Shown in pieces: positions 1-10,000 of a stretch of DNA of 64,000 nucleotides. Location: contig JBFHWF010000004.1 of NCBI GenBank assembly GCA_041589175.1, positions 3,778 to 67,777 of the forward strand. Reading direction: 5' to 3'. The notes beneath the pieces were generated by a model. That model did no database searches, had not been told where the DNA came from, and saw only the letters and a list, made by a program, of their open reading frames with translations. The position numbers and the translations under genes are program-made. The DNA comes from SZUA-229 sp041589175. Its GTDB lineage: Bacteria > Pseudomonadota > Gammaproteobacteria > SZUA-229. Numbering within the stretch: the stretch's first letter is position 1; the number at the start of each line of letters is the position of its first letter.

Positions 1-270
1 GCTAGCAAAAAAATCGATTATGTTCCCCGCTATGGGCACCATCTGCCTGGCGAAGTCAACTTTACCCCCTTGCGATCGGATGATGCCTTTCGGGATGGCT
101 TCGTATATCAACTCGAAACCGAGTCCATTAGTCTGCAACTTGGTGACAACTATGCACTAAGTAGTCACCAGTCAATTGACGCTTCGGTTTTCTATTTTCG
201 CTCAGATAGCTTCGGCAGCGAGACATACGATGGTATGATTCTGCAACTTTCCTACTTACATCAGTTTTAA
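1..270 (+). CDS. C-terminal end of an outer-membrane beta-barrel protein (partial)
   Basis: The frame is open from the first base of the window to a TAA at 268-270, so only the last 89 residues are present. The sequence alternates polar and hydrophobic residues as amphipathic beta strands do and ends in a terminal phenylalanine (LSYLHQF), the usual BAM recognition signature of outer-membrane barrels. The family cannot be named from this fragment. Its stop overlaps the start of the thioredoxin gene (TAATG), so the two are translationally coupled and probably share a transcript. Confidence 0.7.
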   Translation, partial: ASKKIDYVPRYGHHLPGEVNFTPLRSDDAFRDGFVYQLETESISLQLGDNYALSSHQSIDASVFYFRSDSFGSETYDGMILQLSYLHQF

Positions 271-620
271 TGAAGACACATACAAAACCTTTTACCGTTA
301 ATCTTGAAGATTTCCAGACTCATGTCATCGAGGCCTCCCATGAACGCCCAGTACTACTTGATCTGTGGGCTGAGTGGTGCTCACCTTGCCGGGTCATTGC
401 TCCCATGCTGGAAAAACTGGCAGATGAAATGGCGGATGAAATCAGCATTGCCAAAATTGAAGTCGATGAGGGTGACAACATGAAAATTGCTGGCAAATAC
501 CAGGTCAGGGGCTTTCCAACTCTTATTCTGTTTCAACACGGTGTCGAAAAGGGGCGCTTCAGTGGTGCCAAACCACTGCTGTTTATACGTGAGTTCATCG
601 AGCAGCATGCCGAGTTTTAG
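270..620 (+). CDS. Thioredoxin-family protein
   Basis: A 116-residue single-domain thioredoxin fold without a signal peptide, so cytoplasmic. The redox centre is WCSPC (Cys37, Cys40), with Ser where classical thioredoxin has Gly, and the cis-proline loop is GFPT (Pro83). The length matches ordinary thioredoxin. Expected role: thiol-disulfide exchange. The S-for-G change in the CxxC and the coupling (TAATG) to an outer-membrane protein gene suggest a specialised thioredoxin rather than the main TrxA. A Trx-like co-chaperone role is less likely because both cysteines are present. Confidence 0.88.
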   Translation: MKTHTKPFTVNLEDFQTHVIEASHERPVLLDLWAEWCSPCRVIAPMLEKLADEMADEISIAKIEVDEGDNMKIAGKYQVRGFPTLILFQHGVEKGRFSGAKPLLFIREFIEQHAEF

Positions 621-715
621 GCTGACATTAAAGTGATTCATTCTATACTAGGTACAACAGACTTGAAGCGAACAGCTCGAAACGAACTTTATCCTACGAT
701 CATCATCGAAACCTT

Positions 716-1882
716 ATGAAATACGTACCTTTACTCAGAACCCTGCTAATCATCACACTCTGCTATACACAGGCTGGAACTACATTTGCCGCCAAACAGA
801 AGCAGGATGATTTTTCTCGAGCTCTGCAGGCCTATAATGACGACGATTTCGCAACGGCATTAATGCTCTGGTTCCCGCTTGCCCAGAATGGAGATGCAAA
901 AGCGCAGTACCGCCTGGGTAAAATGTATCTGGAACAGAAAGCCCAGCATAAGGACCCGGAAGAAGCCGCGAAATGGATTAGCCGTGCGGCGCGTAAAAAT
1001 CATATCGAAGCTCAGACTCTGCTTGGGCAGATGCACCTGCAGGGTCTTGGTGTTTCACAGAACTACAAGAAAGCTGCTAACTGGCTGCTGAAATCGGCAC
1101 GCCAGAAAGATCAGACTGCACAGTATATTCTCGCCCGTCTTTACTATTTTGGTGACGGTATACCACTGGATAAAAGCAAGGCCGCCTACTGGTATAAGCA
1201 GGCAAGTGACCAGGGGCATGGAAAAGCCCGTGCCCAGCTTGCACTGATGTATCTGAAGGGTGACGGCATCAGCCAGAAAGTAGAACAGGGTAAGCAGCTA
1301 CTGGAATCCGCAGCGGCTGAAGGCATAACCTATGCTCAGCTTACTCTCGCCGACCTGTATTTCGAAGGCGGCAAGCACTACGAAAAAAACCTGCAAAAGG
1401 CCACTCGGCTATATTTAAAAGCCGCTGAGAGCGGCAACCCACGCGCTCAGAACCTGCTGGGTGAACTGTACGAGAAAGGTGAAGGTATTGATAAAGACCC
1501 TGCCAGTGCATTCCAGTGGTATCTGAAAGCCTCTAACAACAACGAGCTTGATGGACACTACAATCTTGGACGCGCCTATGTAAATGGCTATGGGACGGAA
1601 AAGGATTTTAAAAAAGGCGTCGAGGCATTTCTCAAGGCTGCTGAGGCTGGTCATGGAAAAGCGCAGATGGATCTTGGTGTGGCCTATTACACGGGCAAAG
1701 GCGTTGCTCCAGACTCAACCATTGCCTATGCCTGGTTCTCGGTTGCCGAAGCATCCAGCGTTGAAAACGCCCGGGAAACTCGCAAAGCACTCTATGACAA
1801 GCTATCCACTGAAGATAAGAAGCAGGCGGTGCGCCTGGCCAGCGAATACCGACGCAAATACTATGTACGCCCCATCAAATAG
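716..1882 (+). CDS. Sel1-repeat (SLR/TPR-like) exported protein
   Basis: 388 residues with an N-terminal signal peptide (hydrophobic stretch about 7-25 ending TFA-A) followed by about eight Sel1-like repeats of roughly 36 residues, recognisable by recurring A-x-x-G-x-A-x-A-Q-x-x-L-G and G-x-G-V-x-x-D-x-x-K-A motifs. Such solenoids bind other proteins and are often periplasmic scaffolds in envelope or c-di-GMP-linked functions. It stands alone between the thioredoxin gene and the transglycosylase gene. The start at 716 leaves a complete signal peptide; the ribosome-binding site is weak. The partner is unknown. Confidence 0.85.
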   Translation: MKYVPLLRTLLIITLCYTQAGTTFAAKQKQDDFSRALQAYNDDDFATALMLWFPLAQNGDAKAQYRLGKMYLEQKAQHKDPEEAAKWISRAARKNHIEAQTLLGQMHLQGLGVSQNYKKAANWLLKSARQKDQTAQYILARLYYFGDGIPLDKSKAAYWYKQASDQGHGKARAQLALMYLKGDGISQKVEQGKQLLESAAAEGITYAQLTLADLYFEGGKHYEKNLQKATRLYLKAAESGNPRAQNLLGELYEKGEGIDKDPASAFQWYLKASNNNELDGHYNLGRAYVNGYGTEKDFKKGVEAFLKAAEAGHGKAQMDLGVAYYTGKGVAPDSTIAYAWFSVAEASSVENARETRKALYDKLSTEDKKQAVRLASEYRRKYYVRPIK

Positions 1883-1972
1883 TTAAGCCACATCTTGCAG
1901 GAATAAACACGAGCATTCTGTGCCACACCTTTTATCGGCTGGTGAAAAATTCATCTAGCAATTCACCCAATG

Positions 1973-2001
1973 TTGACATTTATTAACTAAACTGTTGATA
2001 T
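1973..2001 (+). promoter_or_regulatory. Possible sigma70 promoter for the lytic transglycosylase gene
   Basis: A perfect -35 box TTGACA (1973-1978) is followed after 17 bases by TGATAT, a poor -10 match, about 35 bases before the start codon of the transglycosylase gene. The -35 and spacing are good, the -10 is weak. Confidence 0.35.
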
Positions 2002-2035
2002 TCATCTAATTAATGCCCGAGTCAAGCATGTATTA

Positions 2036-4132
2036 ATGCCGATAGAAAAAAACATAATCATACCTGCCCGGCCCCATGCACTCAAAACCGGCGACCTGCT
2101 CTGTCGCCTGTTACTACTGGCGCTCGTCAGCCTGACACTCACGCCAGGAGCCACAGATGCCAGTAGCAACCCCTATGCCACACCCCTCGCCCATAGCGAG
2201 TCTCCCTTTGAATCACAACGCCAGCTATATCTGCAGGCCATCGAGGCATACGACAAGGGCCACTATCGTCAGTTTGAACGGATATCTACCGGATTACACG
2301 ACTACCCCCTGTATCCCTACCTGGTGTACAAATCCTATCGCCGCCAGCTGAATCAGCTTGATAATTCACAGATTGGCCGTTTTTTACAGGATTACGACGG
2401 TACCGTTGTATCGGAATGGCTTCGTAAAAAACTGATACAGCACTATGCAAAACAGAAGCAATGGCATGATCTGATCGATATTTATCGCCCCAATAGCGGG
2501 GTTAGTGCCGAGTGCCGTTATCTGGGTGCACTGATTCACACCGGGCAGACACACCTCGCCCTGCCACGCATCAAAAACCTGTGGCTGTCGCCAATCTCCA
2601 GACCAAAAGAATGTGATCCTGTCTTTAAACTCTGGGAAGACGCAGGTCAAAAATCGACTGCACTGGTATGGAAACGTTTCAAACTTGCTATCCATGATGG
2701 CAATCGCAAACTGGCTCGCTACCTGGTGCGTTCACTGAGCCCGTCTGATGCAACGATTGCCCAGAAATGGCTGAAACTTCATCACAAGCCCGACAGCTAC
2801 GAACCTGATTCGATTAAAGCCCTTAAGCACGCAGAACAGAGCAGTATTATGCTCAATTGGCTCAGCCGCCTTGCCAGCCGTGATATCGACAAGGCGATCA
2901 GTTACTATCATTCACTGCAAAACTACCCTTTTAGTAATGATCAACGAGCCCAGCTGGTCAGGCGTATCGGCCTGAGTCTTGCGCGCAAGCACCTGCCAGA
3001 TGCCGGCATCTGGCTGGATCGTGTGCCCCGTGAATACTATGACCGCCAGGTAAGAGAATGGCGCATTCGAACGGCCATTCGTCAGGGCGACTGGAGCCAC
3101 GTCATTTCCAGTATCGATCGACTTAGCCCAGCCGAGCAATCCCAGCATCGCTGGCAATTCTGGTGGGCTTATGCCAATGAAGAGGTTGGCAACACTCCCG
3201 ATGCCCTGGGAATCTATCAGTACCTGGCAACACAACGCAGCTACTACGGCTTTCTGGCCGCTGACCGCATTGGCAGTAATTATAATTTCGAAGACCGGCC
3301 AATTAACCCAAGCCAGCAACAACTACAATTTATCCGCCAGCAACCCGAGACAATCCGCGCCCGGGAGTTTTACCTGATGGACCAGCAGCTACCCGCACGC
3401 CGTGAATGGCAGCGCCTGCTCAGCCGTCTCGATGCCGAGCAAAAACTGGCCGCCTCCAAACTGGCTCAACTATGGGGATGGCATGACCGTGCCATCATCT
3501 CGATGGGTCAGACCCGTTACCGGGATGACATCGAATTGCGCTTCCCACTGCACCATGCTAACAAGGTGCACAACTGGTCATCCCAGCATAATATTGACCC
3601 GGCCTGGACATATGCCATTATTCGGCGCGAAAGCGCATTCATTCCCGATGCCCGCTCCTCGGTTGGCGCCATGGGTCTCATGCAGCTTATGCCCGCAACC
3701 GCGCGAAGCATGGCCCGCCATATGAAAATTCGTTATGCTGGCCAGAAAACCCTGCTGAAAAGCAATACCAATATTCGCCTGGGAACCGGCTATCTCGAAC
3801 GTATGCTGGAACGCCTCAACCTTCAGGTACTTGCTACCGCGGCCTATAATGCAGGGCCACACCGGGTAGAAGACTGGCTCCCCGAAAGCCGTACAATGGA
3901 AGCACTACGCTGGATTGAAACGATTCCCTTTACTGAAACCCGTGAATATGTCAGCAATGTACTGGCCTATATCGCCATTTACGAACATCGCATGAAGCGA
4001 AAAGTCACCCGCCTCAGTTCACGCATGCTACCGATCCCGGCCCGTGAACCTGAGCTTGCCACCGATGAAACACCACCAGAAACCCGCCATTCAGTCGAAA
4101 TTATTCAGACCGCAAAAGACAAAAGCAGCTAA
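2036..4132 (+). CDS. slt: Soluble lytic murein transglycosylase (Slt70-like)
   Basis: 698 residues. A hydrophobic signal segment lies near residues 24-42. A long alpha-helical U/L superhelix domain follows, then a C-terminal SLT domain with the catalytic glutamate at residue 532 (RRESAF) and the downstream motifs GAMGLMQLMPATA and AAYNAGP. The enzyme cleaves the MurNAc-GlcNAc bond of peptidoglycan to give 1,6-anhydro muropeptides in the periplasm, the substrate class taken up by AmpG-type permeases (a homologue lies at 43068-44363). Length is close to E. coli Slt70 plus a C-terminal tail rich in Glu and Pro. The start is the first ATG that keeps the signal peptide. Confidence 0.92.
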   Translation: MPIEKNIIIPARPHALKTGDLLCRLLLLALVSLTLTPGATDASSNPYATPLAHSESPFESQRQLYLQAIEAYDKGHYRQFERISTGLHDYPLYPYLVYKSYRRQLNQLDNSQIGRFLQDYDGTVVSEWLRKKLIQHYAKQKQWHDLIDIYRPNSGVSAECRYLGALIHTGQTHLALPRIKNLWLSPISRPKECDPVFKLWEDAGQKSTALVWKRFKLAIHDGNRKLARYLVRSLSPSDATIAQKWLKLHHKPDSYEPDSIKALKHAEQSSIMLNWLSRLASRDIDKAISYYHSLQNYPFSNDQRAQLVRRIGLSLARKHLPDAGIWLDRVPREYYDRQVREWRIRTAIRQGDWSHVISSIDRLSPAEQSQHRWQFWWAYANEEVGNTPDALGIYQYLATQRSYYGFLAADRIGSNYNFEDRPINPSQQQLQFIRQQPETIRAREFYLMDQQLPARREWQRLLSRLDAEQKLAASKLAQLWGWHDRAIISMGQTRYRDDIELRFPLHHANKVHNWSSQHNIDPAWTYAIIRRESAFIPDARSSVGAMGLMQLMPATARSMARHMKIRYAGQKTLLKSNTNIRLGTGYLERMLERLNLQVLATAAYNAGPHRVEDWLPESRTMEALRWIETIPFTETREYVSNVLAYIAIYEHRMKRKVTRLSSRMLPIPAREPELATDETPPETRHSVEIIQTAKDKSS

Positions 4133-4163
4133 ATTTCTATAAAAAACATAAAGATACTTGCAC

Positions 4164-4192
4164 TTGCTAATAATTTGGTCTAAGTATATTAT
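4164..4192 (+). promoter_or_regulatory. Sigma70-type promoter for the small protein gene at 4243
   Basis: TTGCTA (4164-4169), 17-base spacer, TATTAT (4187-4192), 50 bases upstream of the ATG at 4243. The spacing is ideal and both boxes match at four to five positions. Confidence 0.5.
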
Positions 4193-4242
4193 GTAATTCA
4201 ATACTTTTGATGACCCAAGCAGCAATTCAGGAGCTAAAACAA

Positions 4243-4431
4243 ATGAAAAAAGATACCAAGCTGAATGTTGGTGACCGTGTACGAATCAAACGCACAGGCC
4301 AGGAAGTGACCGTCGACCAGGTGAGCGCTCATGGCTTTAGTGTGATTCGCTTCAATTCCGGAGGATCCTATCGCTTCCTGAATAACCAGCTGGAAAAAGA
4401 GGATGGTAAAGCGATCCGCTATAACGCTTAA
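4243..4431 (+). CDS. Small conserved-looking protein with SH3-like (KOW-type) sequence
   Basis: 62 residues beginning MKKDTKLNVGDRV. Pattern GDRVRIKRTGQEVTVDQV followed by a second beta-rich half suggests a small SH3-like barrel as in KOW domains, but I do not recognise a named family. The start at 4243 is chosen over an upstream TTG/ATG pair (4207/4210) because AGGAG at 4229-4233 sits nine bases before it. It has its own promoter and no obvious operon partner. Confidence 0.7.
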   Translation: MKKDTKLNVGDRVRIKRTGQEVTVDQVSAHGFSVIRFNSGGSYRFLNNQLEKEDGKAIRYNA

Positions 4432-4540
4432 GCCTCAAAAAATAATAGCCCAGGCCAGGGAAGGCCACCTTATCCATTCAAGTTCTCTGGGTTCAGGCCG
4501 ATAGTTATATAAGGAATTACTTAATTTCAGGATATGACAC

Positions 4541-4822
4541 ATGGCAAATATTCCAGCTACCCACAACCGGCCCGTTACCGGACAGCGTAGTATTCGCCGT
4601 GGCAGGCAAATCCCTGCGAGCGAAGGTGCCGTAGAGCGCTCTGAACAACCCACTAACCGACGCGACCGCCGACACCGGGGTGACAGACGCAAGCAACAAC
4701 TCAAGGTTCGCTTTGAACGAAGAAACAAAATACGAAACCGGCGTGGACAGGCAAACACACAGAACCCAGACGATCCCCAGTACAGTGCCAAGATTGGTCG
4801 AAATATCAATACCATCGCCTGA
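4541..4822 (+). CDS. Small arginine-rich hypothetical protein
   Basis: 93 residues with about one fifth arginine, concentrated in a central run of RRDRRHRGDRR type between residues 38 and 68. No signal peptide, no membrane segment and no cysteine. AGGA at 4525-4528 precedes the ATG by about ten bases. Such composition fits a nucleic-acid-binding or disordered protein; the function is unknown. A second arginine-rich small gene lies at 6262-6492, the two flanking a membrane-anchor protein and the phosphoribulokinase homologue. It could be a spurious frame, but the Shine-Dalgarno and clean spacing argue for a gene. Confidence 0.55.
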   Translation: MANIPATHNRPVTGQRSIRRGRQIPASEGAVERSEQPTNRRDRRHRGDRRKQQLKVRFERRNKIRNRRGQANTQNPDDPQYSAKIGRNINTIA

Positions 4823-4895
4823 CAGCATTTTGATATGCCATTAAAACAGCACTACAATAATATAGAGTATGTCAATTCACTTTAGATAACCGACT

Positions 4896-5168
4896 ATGAA
4901 GAAGTCACTCATAATTACTATCCAGCTGATTATTTTTGCCGCCCTGGCCACAATCGCCATTCTCTATATTATGGAGCGCTCACCCGTGGAAGATCTCGGC
5001 CACTATGAGAAGCAGGAAATGGCCCGCCCCAATAAAGACAGCTCCGTAATCGATCAGTTCTTTTCCCCCAAGAGCAAGGATGAAGGCTATGGTGATGATG
5101 TATCACTCACCGGCGGCTCTGGCCGATATGATGAAGTGCGAATAGGCAAGGCCCCGGAAGACCAATAG
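4896..5168 (+). CDS. Small single-pass membrane protein, function unknown
   Basis: 90 residues: a Lys-Lys start, one membrane helix at about residues 4-26 (SLIITIQLIIFAALATIAIL core), then a hydrophilic acidic tail rich in Asp, Glu, Gly and Ser. Predicted as an inner-membrane anchor with a periplasmic tail. It ends eight bases before the convergent phosphoribulokinase-like gene. No family recognised. Confidence 0.6.
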   Translation: MKKSLIITIQLIIFAALATIAILYIMERSPVEDLGHYEKQEMARPNKDSSVIDQFFSPKSKDEGYGDDVSLTGGSGRYDEVRIGKAPEDQ

Positions 5169-5176
5169 CAGGCGAC

Positions 5177-6094
5177 CTAGCCCTGTACCAGTTGCTCGAT
5201 CAGTGGCGCACAGATAATATCCAGTGCAACTGGCATGGCACCACCTGGAATGATCATACTCCCCCGACGAGAATAGGCCGCCCCATCAATACGTGACACA
5301 TAACTGTCTATGTCATGTTTATGAGGTTCACGAAAGCTTACCACTACCAGGCTTTCATCTTCCAGTGGCACTGGCTGTACTTCAAACGGGTTTGAGGTAT
5401 CAACAACGGGCATACGCTGAAAGTTAATATCTGCCAGTGAAAACTGCGGCACAATAAAGTGTATGTAATCCTGTAGCTGCTGCAGAATATGCTCCGTAAC
5501 TTCTTCAACCGAGTGACTCAGCTTCAGACCATCTCCCTTGATTCTCTGCATCCACTCGAGATTAATAGCTGGCGCCACGCCAATCAACAGATCGACATAT
5601 TGCGCAGCATTTACTCCATCCCGACCCTGACGCCGATCAATGCCATTATGCTCCTGGTCTGACTTTCGTCGCGTCCAGCTATTGGCCTTTACACCCCCAT
5701 GCATACCTTCATAAAACAGGCAATCGGTGTTAGGTGGAATGGGATGCCAGTCGGTAAAGTCGCCCGGCTGACCACCAAAGAGATGCTGATTACCGTTATG
5801 AATCCTGCTTCGACAGGTACAGGAGCCCTGCTCACCGTAGTCACGAAAACAAGCCTCGAGTCGTGTAAAGTCATTCAATTCAGGGCCATAGCAACTGATG
5901 GCTTTACCTTGCTGAGCCGCCTGCTGAATCCTTTGACGACTCTCATCTTCGCTATAACGCAGGAAGCCATTACCCTCAACGAAGGCGGCATGGATATTCT
6001 GACGGAAAAAAATTTCCTTAAAGGTTTGCTGTACTGAAGTCGTACCGGCACCACAGGCACCTGTCACAGCAATAACTGGATGTTTATCTGACAT
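5177..6094 (-). CDS. Phosphoribulokinase-family protein with altered active site
   Basis: 305 residues, colinear with proteobacterial phosphoribulokinase (PrkB/CbbP class): P-loop GACGAGTTS (12-20), Walker B LFYEGMHGG, NLEW, VPQFSLADINFQR, VDTSNPF and the C-terminal IIPGGAMP. The start at 6094 is preferred over 6145 because GAGGA lies just upstream and homologues begin here. In Rhodobacter sphaeroides numbering Asp42 (catalytic base), His45 and Arg49 bind or act on ribulose 5-phosphate; here the same positions are Asn42, Leu45 and Glu49, and the Arg-Asp pair after NLEW is Gly-Asp. ATP binding looks intact, ribulose-5-phosphate chemistry does not. It may be a kinase for another substrate or a regulator. 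No RuBisCO or other Calvin gene is adjacent. Confidence 0.8.
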   Translation of the reverse strand: MSDKHPVIAVTGACGAGTTSVQQTFKEIFFRQNIHAAFVEGNGFLRYSEDESRQRIQQAAQQGKAISCYGPELNDFTRLEACFRDYGEQGSCTCRSRIHNGNQHLFGGQPGDFTDWHPIPPNTDCLFYEGMHGGVKANSWTRRKSDQEHNGIDRRQGRDGVNAAQYVDLLIGVAPAINLEWMQRIKGDGLKLSHSVEEVTEHILQQLQDYIHFIVPQFSLADINFQRMPVVDTSNPFEVQPVPLEDESLVVVSFREPHKHDIDSYVSRIDGAAYSRRGSMIIPGGAMPVALDIICAPLIEQLVQG

Positions 6095-6261
6095 ATTATT
6101 CCTCGGCCAAACCCCCTCGGCTGAACCGAAAGGACAGGACTGCATAGCATGCCAAGATCAACCACTTATCGCAAGAAGTTTGACCCTTGAAGATAACCAA
6201 CTATTAATATACTGAACCCCTCAGGTTTTATGTTGTTCACATAGGCAGATGGAGAAGTCGT

Positions 6262-6492
6262 ATGAACACCGATCAACATTATTATTTAGGCCCTGAGAGA
6301 CGTACTGCCAGGTCACCAAGACGTAGCAACCCTTGCCGTAGACACCGCATCCGACGCGAGTCACTGGTTTCAGACTGTCGTACTCTGGCATGTCGCCGCG
6401 AAGAAGACAGGGATGGATTCGTTGAAGTGTCGAGCCTCTATGAGGACAGGTCACAGGATCAATCGAGTAAACCACCCCAGAAAAGAAAATAA
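6262..6492 (+). CDS. Small arginine-rich hypothetical protein
   Basis: 76 residues, about 22% arginine, starting MNTDQHYYLGPERR, with the PERR/RRS/RRHRIRR pattern seen at the N-termini of some PilZ-type proteins but with no PilZ domain. GGAG (6251-6254) is seven to eight bases before the ATG. Three cysteines are present but not in a recognisable metal motif. Function unknown; it resembles the protein at 4541-4822 only in composition. It is transcribed divergently from the phosphoribulokinase-like gene. Confidence 0.55.
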   Translation: MNTDQHYYLGPERRTARSPRRSNPCRRHRIRRESLVSDCRTLACRREEDRDGFVEVSSLYEDRSQDQSSKPPQKRK

Positions 6493-6577
6493 AGCACAGC
6501 AACGACAATAGCTGCTAGAAAAAATCGGGTGCTGGATACAGCCTGACAGAAGGTACACTTCCGCGACATAACGTGGA

Positions 6578-6937
6578 CTACTTAAAGGCAGCCTGCCAGC
6601 TGTCGAGGTCTGTTACCGTATCGGAACGCTCCCTGAGAATAACACCTATCTGGTAATACCCCCCCACTTCCATTTCCGTACACCAGCGAACATTACCTGT
6701 CAGAAAATAGCGTTTGCTGTTATTTTTTAGTGTCACCCAGACATCAAGCACACTATCGACCTTGATCTGCTTATCCAGCTCGATACGTAAGCCTGTTGCA
6801 GAGACGTCTATCGTGGATCCACACAGTGTCTTACCCAGCAGGTTCGGATTCTCAGAAGAGAACACAATCTTCATATCCAGTGCCTCATGCAGGGCATAAC
6901 GCTCGGCGCCACGGCGCTCTTGCAGTTTACTTTCCAT
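6578..6937 (-). CDS. PilZ-domain protein (c-di-GMP receptor)
   Basis: 119 residues made of one PilZ domain. The two c-di-GMP-binding signatures are intact: the RxxxR box near residue 9 (RRGAER) and the DxSxxG box (DVSATG) about 35 residues later. The start at 6937 follows a G-rich Shine-Dalgarno; a frame extension to 6979 has no ribosome site. Stand-alone PilZ proteins transmit c-di-GMP levels to partners such as pili or polysaccharide machinery. Possible sources of the signal encoded here are the GGDEF proteins at 17227-19770 and 48258-49490. Confidence 0.88.
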   Translation of the reverse strand: MESKLQERRGAERYALHEALDMKIVFSSENPNLLGKTLCGSTIDVSATGLRIELDKQIKVDSVLDVWVTLKNNSKRYFLTGNVRWCTEMEVGGYYQIGVILRERSDTVTDLDSWQAAFK

Positions 6938-7070
6938 CAAACCCCCCCAGGGTGAACAGGTTGTGGGAACTTTACCCAAAGGAAAAAGTTATCCACAACG
7001 CCGACATTAATTTTTTACAAACATGGATAACCAGTATAGAAGGCAAAAACGCGCTTTGCAGATGATTCAA

Positions 7071-10000
7071 CTAATGCCTGGCTAAAAATTTATGCCGAAT
7101 ATCTTCGAGAATAAAGTAGCTGGCTGGTACCAGTAAGAGAGTCACGACTGTTGCAAACAAAACGCCAAAAGCCAGCGAAACTGCCATGGGAATCAGAAAC
7201 TGCGCCTGCACACTCCGCTCCAGCATCAGTGGCGTGAGACCGGCGAAGGTTGTAATCGACGTCAGTATAATGGGGCGAAACCGAACAGCACCTGCCTCAT
7301 GAATAGCCTGTATGAGTTCGACCCCCTGCTTACGCTTACGGTTAATATAATCCACGAGAACCAGATTATCATTTACTACAACGCCCGCTACTGCAATCAT
7401 GCCACTTAAGGAAAGCAGGCTAATATCCAGCCCCAACAGGACATGCCCGAGGATCGCGCCAATCAATCCAAAAGGAATTGCACTCATCACCATCAGAGGC
7501 TGGGTATAGGAACGGAAGGGTATAGCCATTAAGGCATAGATTCCAATCAAAGCCAGCACGAACCCATTTATCATCGCTTCAATTAATTCGTCCTGATTTT
7601 TCTGACTACCCGATTTACTCCAGCTTACGGATGGATAGTTCTGTGACAACGTATTCAGAAAGTCCTCTCTCAGGCTTGTATTAATCTGCGAAGGTACAGC
7701 CAGTGACTCATCCACTCGAGCACTTACCGTAACAACTCGCTTACGATCAATACGCAGAATTTCCGTAGGACTGGAGGTAAAGTGCAAGTTTGCAACCTCG
7801 GACAGCGGTATTTCCGTGCCATCTGCCAGCCTGATAAACATACTCTCAAGAAAGTATAACGAAGCACGCTGATCCCTGGGATAACGCACGAAGACCCTCA
7901 CATCATCTCGGCCACGTTGTATGCGCTGAACCTCTTCACCAAAAAATGCCTGACGCACCTGACGTGCCAGTATCTGGGTATTAACACCAAGGTGATGCGC
8001 CAGAGGTTTAAGCACCAGGCGAATTTCTTTTTTACCCGCCTCATGCGTATCCTGGATGTCATAGACACCCGTATAACTTTGTAGCTGTCTTTTAAGCGCA
8101 GTTGATGCCTGTATCAAAGACTCCGTGCCTGCACCCGTCAATTCAATACTGATATCAGGGCCTGAGTCTCGAAGTGTCGACTGAAAGCTTAACTGTGTGG
8201 CACCCGGAATCTCACCCACTGCCTCGCGCCATAACCGAATAATTTCAGCTGCCTCTATCTTCCTTTGCTCTGCAACCTTGAGCGACAATGAAACTTCGCC
8301 GACATGATCACCCTGACGACCACTTCTACTAATCACCTGCAAGCCAATAGTTGCAACTATATTTTCAATCTGTTTTTCGCCTTTCTGCACCCTCAGTGCT
8401 TCATTGATCTGTTGCGCCGCAGCTTCAATACGTTCAACAGCCTGTTCCGTTTTTTCGATACTGGTTCCCTGAGCAAACGAAACACTCGCTATAGCAATAT
8501 CACCTTCGACTTTCGGAAAAAACAGGAGGTGTATCCAGCCGGCGTAAACGACAGTCACAAACACCAGAAAAGCGGCAACGAAAAAAGATAGCGTCAGGTA
8601 ACGCCATCGTAATACTTTAAGCAAAAAAGGCTGATACACTGATTCAATAAAATTCTCAAGCCAGTCTGAAAAACGCTTTTGCACACGCGTGTAAAAATAC
8701 TTACCACTCGACGGCTTCTGTATAGTGGATAAATGAGCAGGAAGCACAAACAGGCATTCTGCAAGAGAGAACAGAAGTGTAATTATCACAACCTGCGGTA
8801 TAACCATCCACAGCCTGCCATCCGCTCCTGGCAAAAACAGTATCGGCATAAAGGCAACGACACTGGTTAATACTGCAAACACGACAGGTACTGCCACATC
8901 CTGCGCCCCTGCAATTGCACCCGGCACACCCATCTGACCTTTACGATGAAATTTATGTATGTTCTCTCCCACTACAATCGCATCGTCTACCACAATCCCA
9001 AGCACCAGAATAAAACCAAACATGGAAATCATATTAATAGAGCCGTCTACATGAGGCAGGAGCCAGAATGCGCCCATGAAGGATATAGGAATTCCCATAC
9101 TGACCCAGAAAGCAAGGCGTAAGCGCAGAAACAGAACCAGGATCAGAAATACCAGTGTGAGACCAGTTAAGGCATTACGGATTAAAAGATTCATGCGACT
9201 CTTGAAATAATCCGATTTATCCTGCCAGATATCTAGCGACACTTCCTCTGGCAATCGTGCACGCTTTTCCTCCAGATAGTTTTTAACCTGATCAGAAATT
9301 TCGAGAATATTCTGATTACCCAGTCGATAAACTGTAATCAGCACGCCCGGATGACTATTAAAGCGCCCCTGAAAAGACAGCTCCTCGAAGCCATCAACAA
9401 CATTAGCGACATCTGACAGACGAATCTGTTGCCCATCTTGCTGAGCACGCAAAACAACATCCTGATATTCACTGGCCCAGTATGCCTGGCCTTCTGTACG
9501 CAACAGCACGTCGCCTGAATGCGTATCGATTTTCCCTGCCGGCAAATCCAGAGATGCGTTTCGTATGGCACTTGCAACCTCATCAAAACTCATCTGGTAT
9601 TCATGCATGCGGTGTTCCGAGAGCTCAATGTTAAGCTCAAATTTACGTGCATTCACTATTTCAACCTGGGTTATCTCAGGCAACTCTGTGAGTTCATCAC
9701 GTACCGACTCAGCAATTTCCTTTAACGTAAACTCATCGGTATTACCCGACACAATCACATGAGCAACACTGCTTTTTATACTGATATCCCGAATTACCGG
9801 TCGCTCTACGTTTTCTGGAAAAGTTGTGATAGCGTCAATTCGAGAACGAACTTCATCCATCACGTTTCGTGTTGCATATGCCGCTTCAATATCCGCAACG
9901 ATATTACACGCCCCGTCAGACGCGCGTGTTGTTAACTTACGAATCCCTTCTATATCGAATATAGCTTCTTCTATACGAACACAAACGGATTTTTCTATTT

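Noticed and set aside
5177..6094. Calling this a Calvin-cycle phosphoribulokinase and the organism autotrophic
   Set aside because: Key substrate residues are replaced and no RuBisCO or other cbb gene is in the window.
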